Shown here in pieces: positions 8,080-16,998 of a stretch of 64,000 bases of DNA (position 1 is the first letter of the stretch; the number at the start of each line of letters is the position of its first letter). This stretch comes from a virus, in IMG/VR virus record IMGVR_UViG_3300008050_000027, positions 1-64,000 of that record; one strand, 5' to 3'. A model generated the notes under the pieces. The model was not told the origin of the DNA and did not search any database. It saw only the letters and a list, made by a program, of their open reading frames with translations. Made by a program: the position numbers and the translations under genes.

Positions 8080-8454
8080 TTAATACCCGTCAGAAATTCT
8101 TCTGTGTAAAACAGTGTCTTTCCGTTTATACGCTTCAAAGAATTCATCAGGTGTGATACCGACGAAGATAAGAATTTCTAAAAAATATTTGTATGCATCA
8201 ACAAGTTCTTCTAAAAACTTGTCTTTATCAAACTCAATAACGTGCGTTTTTCTATGTGTCTTTGAGTTCTTTAACTCCTGTACAGCCTCGAATAGTTCAC
8301 CCATGCTATTAAATGCTAAATTTTTACACTCAATTTGACTTTGCTTTGCTGAAATATCTAATGGCCACTCTGGAAAATTCTCATGTTTTTCCTTGAGTCT
8401 TTCCATAAACTTTTCTTGCAAAGAAAACATCTGTTCTAGTTTGTCAGTCGTCAA
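8080..8454 (-). CDS. All-alpha NTP pyrophosphatase (dUTPase-2/MazG-like)
   Basis: This 124-residue protein is predicted all-helical with the pattern of the dimeric dUTPase/MazG superfamily: an N-terminal LEQMFSLQEKFMERL helix, GELFEAVQELK with acidic metal-binding positions, and FLEELVDAYKYFLEILIFVGI, which corresponds to the EExxD helix. It would hydrolyse a (d)NTP to the monophosphate. The window also has a trimeric dUTPase at 19719, so its substrate may be another nucleotide. It is translationally coupled by an ATGA overlap to the gene upstream. Confidence 0.65.
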   Translation of the reverse strand: MTTDKLEQMFSLQEKFMERLKEKHENFPEWPLDISAKQSQIECKNLAFNSMGELFEAVQELKNSKTHRKTHVIEFDKDKFLEELVDAYKYFLEILIFVGITPDEFFEAYKRKDTVLHRRISDGY

Positions 8455-8720
8455 TGTAAGCTCGTTTCACTATCATCATCCATGCTCATCATATCTTCAA
8501 GATGATCAAACATGGCTTCGACGTCTTTTGCGTCTTTTTCCATGTACTCTGGCGTCAATACAAGTGTACCAGCACCCTCACTGGGCTCTAATACTAAGAG
8601 CCTAAAATGATCTGAGATGTCGGTTCCAGTCATTAGCCCAACTTGCACAAGTTTCACGATTTGTGCAATTACGCTATCATCAAGTCTAAAAATCCGTCTG
8701 TCCATATTCTGTGTATCCAT
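8451..8720 (-). CDS. Conserved phage hypothetical protein
   Basis: The 89-residue protein has IFRLDDSVIAQIVKLVQVGL and TGTDISDHFRLLVLE, a pattern I associate with small conserved proteins of T4-like phages, and an acidic C-terminal tail (DDDSET). No enzyme motif is visible. Its stop overlaps the start of the MazG-like gene by four bases, so the two are probably co-translated. Function unknown. Confidence 0.65.
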   Translation of the reverse strand: MDTQNMDRRIFRLDDSVIAQIVKLVQVGLMTGTDISDHFRLLVLEPSEGAGTLVLTPEYMEKDAKDVEAMFDHLEDMMSMDDDSETSLH

Positions 8721-8761
8721 AATTTGTAATATACGTAACCCTACAGTGAATGTTTAAAACT

Positions 8762-9223
8762 TTAAGCGTCTATAAAAAAAGCCAATGGCTTTTCGCCGCG
8801 AGCCGATCGCAATAACGTTATCATATCTTTTCTAGGCACGATTGCTGTCGACACATCATCTATATTATGGCAAACAAACGATGTACCTTGCATTTCGCTA
8901 ATAAACGTATAATGGCTTAACACTTCTTGCGCACCTTCATCATACCAGTAGTATGTTAATATACAAGAACTTCCAGCCCTGATTCTATCATCTAGGTCTT
9001 GAATTTTAGTTGGTGCATCTGGTGTTACTGTCAAACGTTTATATGAGCTTATAGCATTAAGAACATCTATAGGCCAAGCACCTTCAGATACATTATACTT
9101 ACATTTTTTTGCTAACCTCTTATATGAATTCTTCATTGTAAACTTAAAGCCCGCCCACTTAAGTGCATTTAATACTGCTATTGGACCACATGATGTGTTA
9201 TTACGCTGTTTTACATATCTCAT
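8762..9223 (-). CDS. C39-like cysteine peptidase
   Basis: The 153-residue protein opens with KQRNNTSCGPIAVLNALKWAG, the Gln and SCGP cysteine motif of C39-type papain-like peptidases. The expected histidine follows in SHYTFIS and an acidic partner in HNIDD. The length equals a single peptidase domain with no transporter or signal peptide, so it would act in the host cytoplasm or in the virion. Substrate unknown. It lies between nucleotide-metabolism genes, without overlap. Confidence 0.7.
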   Translation of the reverse strand: MRYVKQRNNTSCGPIAVLNALKWAGFKFTMKNSYKRLAKKCKYNVSEGAWPIDVLNAISSYKRLTVTPDAPTKIQDLDDRIRAGSSCILTYYWYDEGAQEVLSHYTFISEMQGTSFVCHNIDDVSTAIVPRKDMITLLRSARGEKPLAFFIDA

Positions 9224-9237
9224 ATAAAATTATATCA

Positions 9238-9669
9238 TTATGCGTTTTTATGTTTTATACGTTCAATTACTATTTTTCCGTCTGGAAAAACCAAGAAAAG
9301 TGGTTTACCTGCCTTTCTTGTGAACCCGATTGTCGCCCAAGTCCCTGATCTTTTGACCATCTCGAAGTTTGGAGGGCAAGCAATCATGACTTTCGCATCC
9401 TTGACAATTGCTCTGTTCCTCACCATAGGTGATACAGGCTCCGATAGCGGTACCGCATCAGAGTTAGCACGCATATTTTCTATTGTGCATGGTCTCATAT
9501 TTCTCTCAAAATTAAGTGCAGCACAGATGTCATTAAAATCATTGTCAGCGCCGATGCAATCTCCGTGCAGACCGACAGTGTCAGCGTCAAATTCTTTGAG
9601 TATTTTTGTTACACTACCTTTTTGTAAATCTGTCATTCCACTTCTGGTGCCAGTAAATCCAACTATCAT
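9238..9669 (-). CDS. SLOG-like Rossmann nucleotide-binding protein
   Basis: The 143-residue protein begins with GFTGTRSGMTDLQ and contains HGDCIGADNDFNDIC, RPCTIENMRAN, PMVRNRAIV and RSGTWATI, a glycine-rich layout of the SLOG/DprA-like superfamily. Such proteins bind nucleotides or their derivatives. The exact ligand is unknown. The start overlaps the end of tmk by four bases, linking it to thymidylate synthesis by position. Confidence 0.6.
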   Translation of the reverse strand: MIVGFTGTRSGMTDLQKGSVTKILKEFDADTVGLHGDCIGADNDFNDICAALNFERNMRPCTIENMRANSDAVPLSEPVSPMVRNRAIVKDAKVMIACPPNFEMVKRSGTWATIGFTRKAGKPLFLVFPDGKIVIERIKHKNA

Positions 9670-10343
9670 ATTACTTTATCACTCCATGAGCTTTTTTTAG
9701 CTCTTTTAGTATTTGCGAGGACGATTTTATCAACATGAGCACAAACTTCAAGAAAAATATCCTCGACGCTTTTCTGCATGCAATCGATAATGATATAATC
9801 ATCCCCCTTACCCTTGAATATCTCTATGTAACTGTCTCTTACCTGATTAAGAAATGTAGCGTTTTTTTCGTACTCATCACGACGATCAGGGCGACGCTTA
9901 AAACTCTCTTCGACTGTGATATCAAGAAAAATGTTTAAATCGGCCTTAGGCAAATTTCTTTGCAATTTTATTAACCAAGATTCATCAAGTCCGAGTGCTT
10001 TCCCGTATGCAATCGATGATGCATTATACCTGTCAGCAATAAAAGCCTTACGTTGATCTTTCGCCCAAGCGCCATCTGGAAGACATTCCATCTTATTTGC
10101 AAGATGACAACATTGAAATACTTTCTCTTCTAAAAAGGGGATTGGCGAGTCAGACCGTGAAGTCTCTTGTACTTTCCAGCCGCCCTGTAGATAATCAGCT
10201 ATAACCTCGCCAGTAGGCGACTCATATCTTGGAAAGTCAAACTTATGTACATCGTATATGTTAAGATTGCTAAAATGTCTAAACAACATAGATGATTGTG
10301 TGTTTTTTCCGCTGGCGTCGATGCCTTCAAATGCAATTAACAT
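9666..10343 (-). CDS. tmk: Thymidylate kinase
   Basis: The 225-residue protein has the P-loop EGIDASGKNTQ near its N-terminus and an ADRYNASSIAYGKA segment with the DR(Y/W) motif of dTMP kinases, followed by the lid-like RRPDRRDEYEK. It phosphorylates dTMP to dTDP and so follows ThyA (11605) in dTTP synthesis. The ATG at 10343 lies in the 3' arm of a 14-bp hairpin (10335-10370), and no clear ribosome-binding site precedes it, so translation may be controlled by unfolding. Confidence 0.9.
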   Translation of the reverse strand: MLIAFEGIDASGKNTQSSMLFRHFSNLNIYDVHKFDFPRYESPTGEVIADYLQGGWKVQETSRSDSPIPFLEEKVFQCCHLANKMECLPDGAWAKDQRKAFIADRYNASSIAYGKALGLDESWLIKLQRNLPKADLNIFLDITVEESFKRRPDRRDEYEKNATFLNQVRDSYIEIFKGKGDDYIIIDCMQKSVEDIFLEVCAHVDKIVLANTKRAKKSSWSDKVI

Positions 10344-10370
10344 TAATAATTTTACATATTAATGTTAATT
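10335..10370 (-). promoter_or_regulatory. 14-bp hairpin enclosing the tmk start codon
   Basis: AATTAACATTAATA (10335-10348) is perfectly complementary to 10357-10370, with an 8-base loop. In the minus-strand transcript the tmk ATG is in the 3' arm. It also follows the stop of the upstream gene by three bases, so it could end that message, mask the start, or both. Confidence 0.6.
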
Positions 10371-10373
10371 TGT

Positions 10374-10835
10374 TCAAGATAGTTTTCTTACTGAATCATC
10401 AACGGCGGCAATTAATGACTCAAGTGATCTTCCGCCGGCCTTAATACTGAGTTTTACAGCAATTTTTTCAAAACTGTCTTTGACTCTATTTGCGTCTGCG
10501 ATCTTTGCTGCCATTGCTACCTCACGCAGCTTTAGAGCACTTAACTCGCTGGTTCTTGCCTTAAGATTGGCAATAGCAGAATCGAGAACAAATTCTAGTG
10601 ACTCGATTTTTGCCAATGCTGTACTATTTTCTTTAGCATATTCGATTTTTTCTCGTAACATAACATTTTCGCGATCAACTTCCCGAAGGAAATTAACTTC
10701 GCTAGTTAATTCTGCGTTGATACAGCGTAATTCATCATTTTTTTCTTTGAGAACGTAAAGTTCTTTCTCTAATGCTTCTAATCCCGCAATCAAGCCTGCT
10801 GCGTCTTCGATTAAGCCGGTTATTCTATTTTCCAT
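10374..10835 (-). CDS. Coiled-coil hypothetical protein
   Basis: The 153-residue product is strongly heptad-patterned from about residue 15 to 125 (LEALEKELYVLKEKNDEL, LREKIEYAKEN and so on), predicting a long coiled coil, with a short C-terminal KAGGRSLESLIAAVDDSV. No enzymatic motif, signal or membrane segment is present. Its start overlaps the DHFR gene by 11 bases. A structural or scaffolding role is possible but not shown. Confidence 0.6.
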   Translation of the reverse strand: MENRITGLIEDAAGLIAGLEALEKELYVLKEKNDELRCINAELTSEVNFLREVDRENVMLREKIEYAKENSTALAKIESLEFVLDSAIANLKARTSELSALKLREVAMAAKIADANRVKDSFEKIAVKLSIKAGGRSLESLIAAVDDSVRKLS

Positions 10836-11334
10836 TTTTGTCTTCCCTATTGTAATCTGCGTGATAATATCTGATGCAACCTAATCGTTCATCAGGGTGT
10901 GCTACGTTAGATTTGTTATATGACTTAAGGTAGCTATCTATATCAAGCTTCACAGCCTCTGCGCTTGTTTCTCTTATTATGTCTGGAACGTATGTTACAT
11001 CAATAATATCAACAATACCAAGTGCGAGTGCTTCTTCATAAATCCCTTTCCCGCCAATGAACCAAATATCTCCGATGGCAGCAGCCATGGCCTCTGGAAT
11101 GCTCTTGAATGTCTCAACGCCGGTAATATTATTCGATGATACTACCAAGTTTCTTCTGCCTGCTAATGGCCTGAATTTGGTTGGGATTGAGTTCCATGTG
11201 TTTCTGCCCATTATCACCGTCGTGCCGAGTGTTACTTCTTTAAACCTCTTAAAGTCAAGTGGATAATACCATGGGATGTTGCCATTTAGCCCAATAATAT
11301 TATTCTCTGATACGGCTACTATTAATCCCTTCAT
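10825..11334 (-). CDS. folA: Dihydrofolate reductase
   Basis: The 169-residue protein matches type 1 DHFR: an N-terminal IVAVSENNIIGLNGNIPWYYP, the acidic active-site residue in PLDFKRFKE, TVIMGRNTWNSIP, and the GGKGIYEEAL segment of the NADPH site. It reduces the dihydrofolate released by ThyA, so the two form a pathway pair. The start overlaps the preceding small gene by four bases. Confidence 0.92.
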   Translation of the reverse strand: MKGLIVAVSENNIIGLNGNIPWYYPLDFKRFKEVTLGTTVIMGRNTWNSIPTKFRPLAGRRNLVVSSNNITGVETFKSIPEAMAAAIGDIWFIGGKGIYEEALALGIVDIIDVTYVPDIIRETSAEAVKLDIDSYLKSYNKSNVAHPDERLGCIRYYHADYNREDKNGK

Positions 11335-11591
11335 TGTTTTCCCTTGCTTTTATGCTCTTCAGCTAGCGTTTCTTCGCTAACAGTCTCCCACTTACTCAAA
11401 GCTTCACTAATCTTCATTTCACCAGCAGGTGATCCGCGTTTAAAGCTACCGACAAATTGCCAGCCCAATATTTTCTTCTTTTTATTCGTAAGAATAAAAT
11501 ATGACGCCCCTGGGTATGCTTTTATCCAAGATCTCGGCCTGAGCCCTACATTCTTTTCTTTAGCTTCTTTTAATGCTTCTACAAAATTCAT
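11331..11591 (-). CDS. Small protein with DUF2829/Tad2-like layout
   Basis: I place the start at the ATG at 11591 (MNFVEALKEAKEK), since the longer frame would begin with a TTG inside thyA. The order of MNF-x-EAL, an RP-x-SW segment, a variable beta part and a final ISEALSKWETV resembles DUF2829 proteins, which begin MNFxxAL...RxxW and end with a DLLAxDW motif. DUF2829 includes Tad2, a phage sponge for Thoeris signalling molecules. Similarity is by pattern only, so the assignment is tentative. It sits between thyA and folA. Confidence 0.45.
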   Translation of the reverse strand: MNFVEALKEAKEKNVGLRPRSWIKAYPGASYFILTNKKKKILGWQFVGSFKRGSPAGEMKISEALSKWETVSEETLAEEHKSKGKQ

Positions 11592-11604
11592 AAACCTTAA
11601 ATAA

Positions 11605-12558
11605 CTATATAGCAACTTTGAACTTTATAGCAGGTGCTGCCGTATAACCCTTAAGCTCAAACTTACTCAGTATTTGTGCTGTATCGGCCTTAAAAAGTTC
11701 TGCAATATCGTCAAGTGATTTTATATCATCGCTTATTTCAAGCGTAGGTAACTTCCCTGGTTGTCTAGTTAGCTGCTCTTCCAACCCTGGGACATGATCA
11801 TACTCAGCCATTGAGCCATCTTTCTTAGCCGTATAAATATGTGCATCGATTAGTGTATGTGCAAATATCCCCGGGCGAATACCAGTCAAATGCCCGATAA
11901 CAGACAAAATAAATGCATAACCAGCAATATTATAAGGGACACCCAAAGCGACGTCACATGACCTTTGCGTCAAGTGAAGATTCAGTGATAATGACAATCG
12001 ACATATACCACAATTCGTATAATCTGGTTCTAAATGCTTAGAGCATACACTCTCTTCATCTACCTGTACATTAAATGCAAACAAGCAATGGCATGGGGGT
12101 AATTTGCTTGTTTGAGCGTTTCCTGGATCCCAGGCAGAAACAACAAGTCGCCTACTCATGGGATTTTTCTTTATCTCATTTATGACATATGAAATTTGAT
12201 CATTAAACCCGGGTGTTGGTATACCCTCAAATAAAGAGTGCTTTTTGTGAACTGGAAAATGCCTCCAATAATTCCCGTAAGCGGAAGGGACGAAGCCTGC
12301 ATCATCTGCCCAGGGGTCCCAAAATTTGCAACCGTGTTTTTTGAGCAAGCCGATATGCTTATCACCAGACAAAAACCACAAATTTTCTACTACTATATTC
12401 TTCCAGCTGATCTTTTTAGTAGTCAGCAACGGGAACCCCTCTGCCAAGTCTATTTCATAATTAATGTTAAACGTCGATAATGTATCAACGCCAGTTCTAT
12501 TAGACTTTCTTTTTCCCTTTGTTAAAACTTCTTTTACTGTTTCAAGATATTGTCGCAT
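11605..12558 (-). CDS. thyA: Thymidylate synthase with Cys-rich insertion
   Basis: The 317-residue protein is a classical ThyA: RTGVDTLSTFN at the N-terminus, SAYGNYWRHF, the catalytic cysteine in LPPCHCLFAF, QRSCDVALGVPYNIAGYA, and HIYTAKK for the dUMP site. It makes dTMP from dUMP and methylene-tetrahydrofolate. Between the catalytic strand and the QRSCD loop there is an insertion containing CSKH and CGIC, which could form a small metal site; ordinary ThyA lacks this. It is coupled by position to folA and tmk. Confidence 0.95.
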   Translation of the reverse strand: MRQYLETVKEVLTKGKRKSNRTGVDTLSTFNINYEIDLAEGFPLLTTKKISWKNIVVENLWFLSGDKHIGLLKKHGCKFWDPWADDAGFVPSAYGNYWRHFPVHKKHSLFEGIPTPGFNDQISYVINEIKKNPMSRRLVVSAWDPGNAQTSKLPPCHCLFAFNVQVDEESVCSKHLEPDYTNCGICRLSLSLNLHLTQRSCDVALGVPYNIAGYAFILSVIGHLTGIRPGIFAHTLIDAHIYTAKKDGSMAEYDHVPGLEEQLTRQPGKLPTLEISDDIKSLDDIAELFKADTAQILSKFELKGYTAAPAIKFKVAI

Positions 12559-12593
12559 ATTGATATTATATATGATATTGCTAATTTGATTAT

Positions 12594-12899
12594 TTATTGT
12601 AACTCTGCGATGATATTGATTAATACATCACCGTGACAAGCCTTGGGTTTACAGAAACACCCCAAAATTTTGCCGTCTAATTCCTTAAGTCTACGTTTAA
12701 ACTCATCATCGAACGTAATTCTTGCTCTTACATATTGTTCATAGCATGCAAGTGTGTCGCCTTTATCATGGATGTGATCACAAACAAAGCACACTACACC
12801 GGGCGTTACAGGATTGCCGAAATATCCATCTTTGTTTTTGCCAGGCCTGCCAATATAGACATCATACTCGTCTTTATAAAGATTTACTATACTGGCCAC
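12594..12899 (-). CDS. DUF4326-family protein
   Basis: The 101-residue protein has DVYIGRPGKNKDGYFGNP, a central YEQYVRARI and the ending GCFCKPKACHGDVL, the hallmark layout of DUF4326 proteins found in phages and bacteria. The clustered cysteines and histidine suggest metal or ligand binding. The start is GTG at 12899, with AAGGTGATAA upstream. Function not established. Confidence 0.7.
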   Translation of the reverse strand: MASIVNLYKDEYDVYIGRPGKNKDGYFGNPVTPGVVCFVCDHIHDKGDTLACYEQYVRARITFDDEFKRRLKELDGKILGCFCKPKACHGDVLINIIAELQ

Positions 12900-12939
12900 T
12901 TATCACCTTATAGCGGGTCTTAAAATTTTTTGTCATTAT

Positions 12940-13266
12940 TTAATCTCGATCATAGTTGTGATCATCATAACTCACAAACTCCCCAAAAGCAAAATCATTT
13001 CCAGGGTCTACACCATTACGCCAAGGTTTAACATCAAAATCTTGTCCCTCGCAAATTTCGTCTGCGCTATTTTTTACAGGATTATAATTTTCTCTTTTAG
13101 ATGCGCCAGTTAAAACATTCGCCAAATGTTCAAGTTCTAACACATCTTTTGGATACATGCTTACTTTAAAGTCACGAGCACATTCCATGCACCATTCCAG
13201 TGTATGGTTTTCTTTAATTATTTTGAGTTTATCTTTTGCTATTTTTTTTCTGTGGGCCCATGCCAT
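12940..13266 (-). CDS. Hypothetical protein
   Basis: The 108-residue product has a basic N-terminus (HRKKIAKDKLKIIKE), a central WCMECARDF and an acidic C-terminus (SYDDHNYDRD). I do not recognise a family. It is separated from its neighbours by about 40-50 bases and lies in the same orientation as the nucleotide-metabolism genes. ATG at 13266 follows an AT-rich leader without a clear binding site. Confidence 0.5.
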   Translation of the reverse strand: MAWAHRKKIAKDKLKIIKENHTLEWCMECARDFKVSMYPKDVLELEHLANVLTGASKRENYNPVKNSADEICEGQDFDVKPWRNGVDPGNDFAFGEFVSYDDHNYDRD

Positions 13267-13314
13267 ATTTCATTATAACACATATAAGAAGCTTTTGCAC
13301 AATATTAATTGTGA

Positions 13315-14487
13315 TTATTTCAACTGGCGTTTTTGTATTATACGGCCGGCAGCTCTTCTTATGCCTTCGTCTTTATCCTTTGCAAGAATTCTCAAAATTT
13401 CGATTGGTGTGGCAGGATTTGAAATTACAGCGTACCTTATACCTGCATATTCGTCTTTTGCAAGAATTCTCAAGGCGTCAGCAGGTGTATTTATTCTGTA
13501 TGCTATGTCTTCTCTTGTTACGAAATTTGGACTTTTTGATAATTTTATTACATTGTCGTTAAATACTTTTTCCATGTATGCCGTAACTTCCTGTGTTGAA
13601 TTCATCTTTTTATACTTTATTGATTCAAGAAAATAAGCTAAAGCATCGGGTCTAAAACCTTTAATAAGTTTCTTAAATCTGGGTACTGACGTCATTGCTT
13701 TCTTTACGTCTCTCAATGCTGGATGCTCTTTAATCTTTTTTGCATGATTATTAATTGCATCTTGTATGTCCATACTTTCTTCGTCAAAAACTTCTTGAAA
13801 ATCAAAAGCTTTATTATCTTGATTAACAGTTGTTTCGTTAGGCTTCGATGGCCGCACTTTTCCGTTTACTGTTCCTATCGACCACTTTCTTTTTTCATCA
13901 TGTTTGTCTAAAACATAAAAAAGAGTAACTTCGTCATCTATAATATTTCTATAGAATAGATTTTCGCCCTTAGTTCTTGCTGTACACCAGGTTGTGCCTC
14001 TTCCAAGTGCACAAGAAGCGTCCAAGCTTCTTGGCATTAAAACGACAAAGTTTTCTGATTCATAGACTTTGTCTACATCACCGCTTGCTGCCTCAAAGTC
14101 TATCTTAGAGCCATCAGGAAGCTCTTCAAGTTTCCGGTGCAAATCGCCGGGGGTCTTATAGATATTAATATCTGCGTCCCTACCTGTCAATTTCTTTCTA
14201 TTTTTAGCAGAGTCGAATGAAATAATGAGGGGTGAAATGTCTCTTAAGGGTTCTTGGCTTGATTGCGAAACTTTCTCTAGCCACATAAGATATTGCTTAT
14301 GTTTAGCTTGTGGAAGAACTTGAAGCTTTTCTAAAACCTCATCCCACTCCTCAGGTTGCCTGCTAGACTTTTCTTTAATGTCGTCAATGACACTCTCTTG
14401 CAAAAGGTGGCCGATGAAGCACCTCAAATCACTTTCCGTAAGATGGTTTGAGATGACTTCTCTAAGTTGCTTAACTTTAATATAGAT
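13315..14487 (-). CDS. GTTWCTA-domain protein with short repeat tail, paralog 2; start codon unclear
   Basis: The first standard start, TTG at 14427, would cut into a conserved leader. Homology to the other paralogs continues upstream in the same frame as IKVKQLREVISNHLTE to about 14487, where the sister genes have ATG and this one has ATC-TAT-ATT. Either a non-standard start is used, the TTG start gives a shortened protein, or the gene has lost its start. The leader ends LLQES (LxE-S). The GTTWCTARTKGENLF domain is intact and about three helical repeats (TPIEILRILAKDKDEGIR type) follow. Confidence 0.6.
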   Translation of the reverse strand: MYIKVKQLREVISNHLTESDLRCFIGHLLQESVIDDIKEKSSRQPEEWDEVLEKLQVLPQAKHKQYLMWLEKVSQSSQEPLRDISPLIISFDSAKNRKKLTGRDADINIYKTPGDLHRKLEELPDGSKIDFEAASGDVDKVYESENFVVLMPRSLDASCALGRGTTWCTARTKGENLFYRNIIDDEVTLFYVLDKHDEKRKWSIGTVNGKVRPSKPNETTVNQDNKAFDFQEVFDEESMDIQDAINNHAKKIKEHPALRDVKKAMTSVPRFKKLIKGFRPDALAYFLESIKYKKMNSTQEVTAYMEKVFNDNVIKLSKSPNFVTREDIAYRINTPADALRILAKDEYAGIRYAVISNPATPIEILRILAKDKDEGIRRAAGRIIQKRQLK

Positions 14488-14508
14488 ATTGACTAGTCTG
14501 CGTTTAAA

Positions 14509-16977
14509 CTATCCACAAGATTGCCAGCCGCAGGCAACACATAGAGGACAGCCTTCCTGATATGCAAATTTTGTTGCTGAGCATTGTGGGCAAGTCTTTA
14601 CAAGATTAGTTTCAGTGCCATCTTTTATATACGACTTCAACACTCTTGAAATACACTTTACAAAAGAAAACATATCTGCTTCTTTATCTTTCTGCAATTG
14701 TTCAACAACATACTGCATATTCGCACCATGACGCAAAGATAATGATATTAAACGTGTTGTTGATGAATAGTTCGGGTTATCAAATGACTCAGCAATATTC
14801 TTGATGAGAATAACATCATCACCCGTACCAATCTGCAAATCGTAAATAGAGTTCATAGTCTTTCTACTATTTTTAACTATGAACCCAGTATTATACTTTT
14901 TGGGAATTTCAACATACTTCGACAGGCCACCAAAAAGCTCATATGGCTTCTCTTTATAGAGACCAACTAAGACTGTCCACTCTTCGCCTCTGATTGTAAC
15001 ACGTTTGATATCACATGGAAGTTTTTCTGGGCGTTTTGGTGCACTATTATGTTTAAATGTGTCTGTAACATCATCTTTACTGACCAAAACACCAGTTCTT
15101 GAGCCATCTCTATAAATAGTTACTCCCTTGCATCCAGTTTCCCAACCTGCCATATAGATGTCTGCTGTTACATCAATGGGCGTATCTTTAGGAATGTTTG
15201 TCGTGTTACTAATTGAATGATCTACCCACTTCTGTGCTGCAGCTTGGACGTTTATCTTTGCCCTCCAATCAATATCATTTGATGTTGCCTTCCAGTAAGG
15301 TGATAAATTAACATCTTTTAGAGAATTCCCAGTAACTTCTGCCCATTTTGCATAACCATGATGAAAAACATCAAACTCCTGCCACTTGTCACCAAGCTCA
15401 TCAGTAAATGCTACTGGAGCATCTTGATCACTCTCAGAAATCTTTGCACGCCGGAGATAATTCAGCATGTACGCTGGTTCAACGCCTGAAGTGGTTTGCG
15501 TCATCAGTGATACTGTTCCACAAGGTGCTGTTGTATTACAAGCGATATTCCTGCGACCATACTTTTTCACAGAAGCTTCAAGTTCAGGATCAGCATCAAA
15601 AAGTTGCCTCAAGAATTCATGATTTTTCTCCAATTCATAGTCATGGATAGGAAAGGCACCACGTTCACTCGCAAGCGTCGAGGATGACTTGTAAGATGAC
15701 AAAGCAATAGCCTTATATATCTCACCGACCACAGAAATCGATGCATCAGAACCATACCTAAGATTCAATGACGCAAGTGTATCACCCAAAGCTGTAACGC
15801 CAAGTCCCGTCCTTCTGCCCTTAACAGCAAATGATTTAATAGAATACCATAAATCTAGTTCCTGCTGCTTTACCTGCATGGGTTCTGGATCAGCTTTAAT
15901 TTTTCTGATTATCTTATCGACGCATTCGATTTCCAGGTCAACCAAATCGTCCATGAGCCTTTGGGCTTTTTGTGTTACTTCATCAAACTTTTTAAAATCG
16001 AATGTAGCAGAATGTGTAAATGAGTTCTTTACAAATGAGAGAAGATTAATGACAATTAGCCTGCAAGAGTCATACGCCGATAGTATCACCTCCCCGCAAG
16101 GGTTCGTTGAGATAGACTTAAACCCGAAATCAGAATAAATATCTGCGGGTGAACGTCGAAGACAAGTATCCCAGAACAAAAGTCCAGGCTCAGCAAAATT
16201 ATGTGCTGCTTCTATCATTTCATCCCAGATCTCTTTTGCATCTACGTAAGAAGAAACCGTATGTGTAGCGTCCTTCTCGACAGGAAAGCGAAGCTGGACT
16301 TCCGTTTTGCATTTAACTGCAGTCATAAACTCATCAGAAAGTTTTATTGATATATTCGCACCAGTAACTTTCTTTAAATCATTTTTGATCTTAATGAAGT
16401 CCCTGATCTGCGGGTGGTGGCAGTCTATTGTAAGCATTAGTGCGCCACGGCGACCACCTTGAGCCACTTCCCTGCATGAATTCGAAAATCTTTCCATAAA
16501 GACCTCAATCCCATCAGTGGTAAGTGCAGCATTAGCTGTCCTCAGTCCTTTTGGCCTTATCGTAGAGATGTCAATGCCAACGCCACCTCGTCGCTTCATA
16601 ATCTGTACTTGCTCTTGATCAGCCTTTAGAATCCCTCCGTATGAATCATAAGGTTGCTCGATCACAAAACAATTCGATAAGGACTGCGTTTGATACTCAT
16701 TCCCTATCCCCGACATGGGGCTCCCTTGCGGGATGATATACTTAAAGTCTTTTAATAATGAGTAAATCTCATGCTCACTCATCGGGTTGGCATACTTTGC
16801 TTCGATTCTTGCAAATTCTCTAGCAAGGCGGTGATGCATATCATCTGGTGTATGTTCTAAAAGATTTCCGTTGGTGTCTTTTAAAGCATACTTACTAATA
16901 AATTTTTGTGCGGCAATCTCGTCGCCGCCAAAATACTCTAAAGACTTCTTTAGTGCAATGTCAAATACTGATGTCAT
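14509..16977 (-). CDS. nrdJ: Class II (adenosylcobalamin-dependent) ribonucleotide reductase
   Basis: The 822-residue protein is a monomer-type class II reductase. Visible motifs are SLSNCFV with the active-site cysteine, RRGGVGIDIS, the radical-site motif STNPCGEVILS, and APCGTVSLMTQTTSGVEP for substrate binding. The C-terminal cluster CPQC-CPLC-CGWQSC would reduce the active-site disulfide. It converts ribonucleotides to deoxyribonucleotides without oxygen, but needs host vitamin B12. AGGATAAGA precedes the ATG at 16977. It feeds the ThyA, Tmk and dUTPase reactions encoded nearby. Confidence 0.95.
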   Translation of the reverse strand: MTSVFDIALKKSLEYFGGDEIAAQKFISKYALKDTNGNLLEHTPDDMHHRLAREFARIEAKYANPMSEHEIYSLLKDFKYIIPQGSPMSGIGNEYQTQSLSNCFVIEQPYDSYGGILKADQEQVQIMKRRGGVGIDISTIRPKGLRTANAALTTDGIEVFMERFSNSCREVAQGGRRGALMLTIDCHHPQIRDFIKIKNDLKKVTGANISIKLSDEFMTAVKCKTEVQLRFPVEKDATHTVSSYVDAKEIWDEMIEAAHNFAEPGLLFWDTCLRRSPADIYSDFGFKSISTNPCGEVILSAYDSCRLIVINLLSFVKNSFTHSATFDFKKFDEVTQKAQRLMDDLVDLEIECVDKIIRKIKADPEPMQVKQQELDLWYSIKSFAVKGRRTGLGVTALGDTLASLNLRYGSDASISVVGEIYKAIALSSYKSSSTLASERGAFPIHDYELEKNHEFLRQLFDADPELEASVKKYGRRNIACNTTAPCGTVSLMTQTTSGVEPAYMLNYLRRAKISESDQDAPVAFTDELGDKWQEFDVFHHGYAKWAEVTGNSLKDVNLSPYWKATSNDIDWRAKINVQAAAQKWVDHSISNTTNIPKDTPIDVTADIYMAGWETGCKGVTIYRDGSRTGVLVSKDDVTDTFKHNSAPKRPEKLPCDIKRVTIRGEEWTVLVGLYKEKPYELFGGLSKYVEIPKKYNTGFIVKNSRKTMNSIYDLQIGTGDDVILIKNIAESFDNPNYSSTTRLISLSLRHGANMQYVVEQLQKDKEADMFSFVKCISRVLKSYIKDGTETNLVKTCPQCSATKFAYQEGCPLCVACGWQSCG

Positions 16978-16998
16978 TCTTATCCTGTAGTTTCTTCT

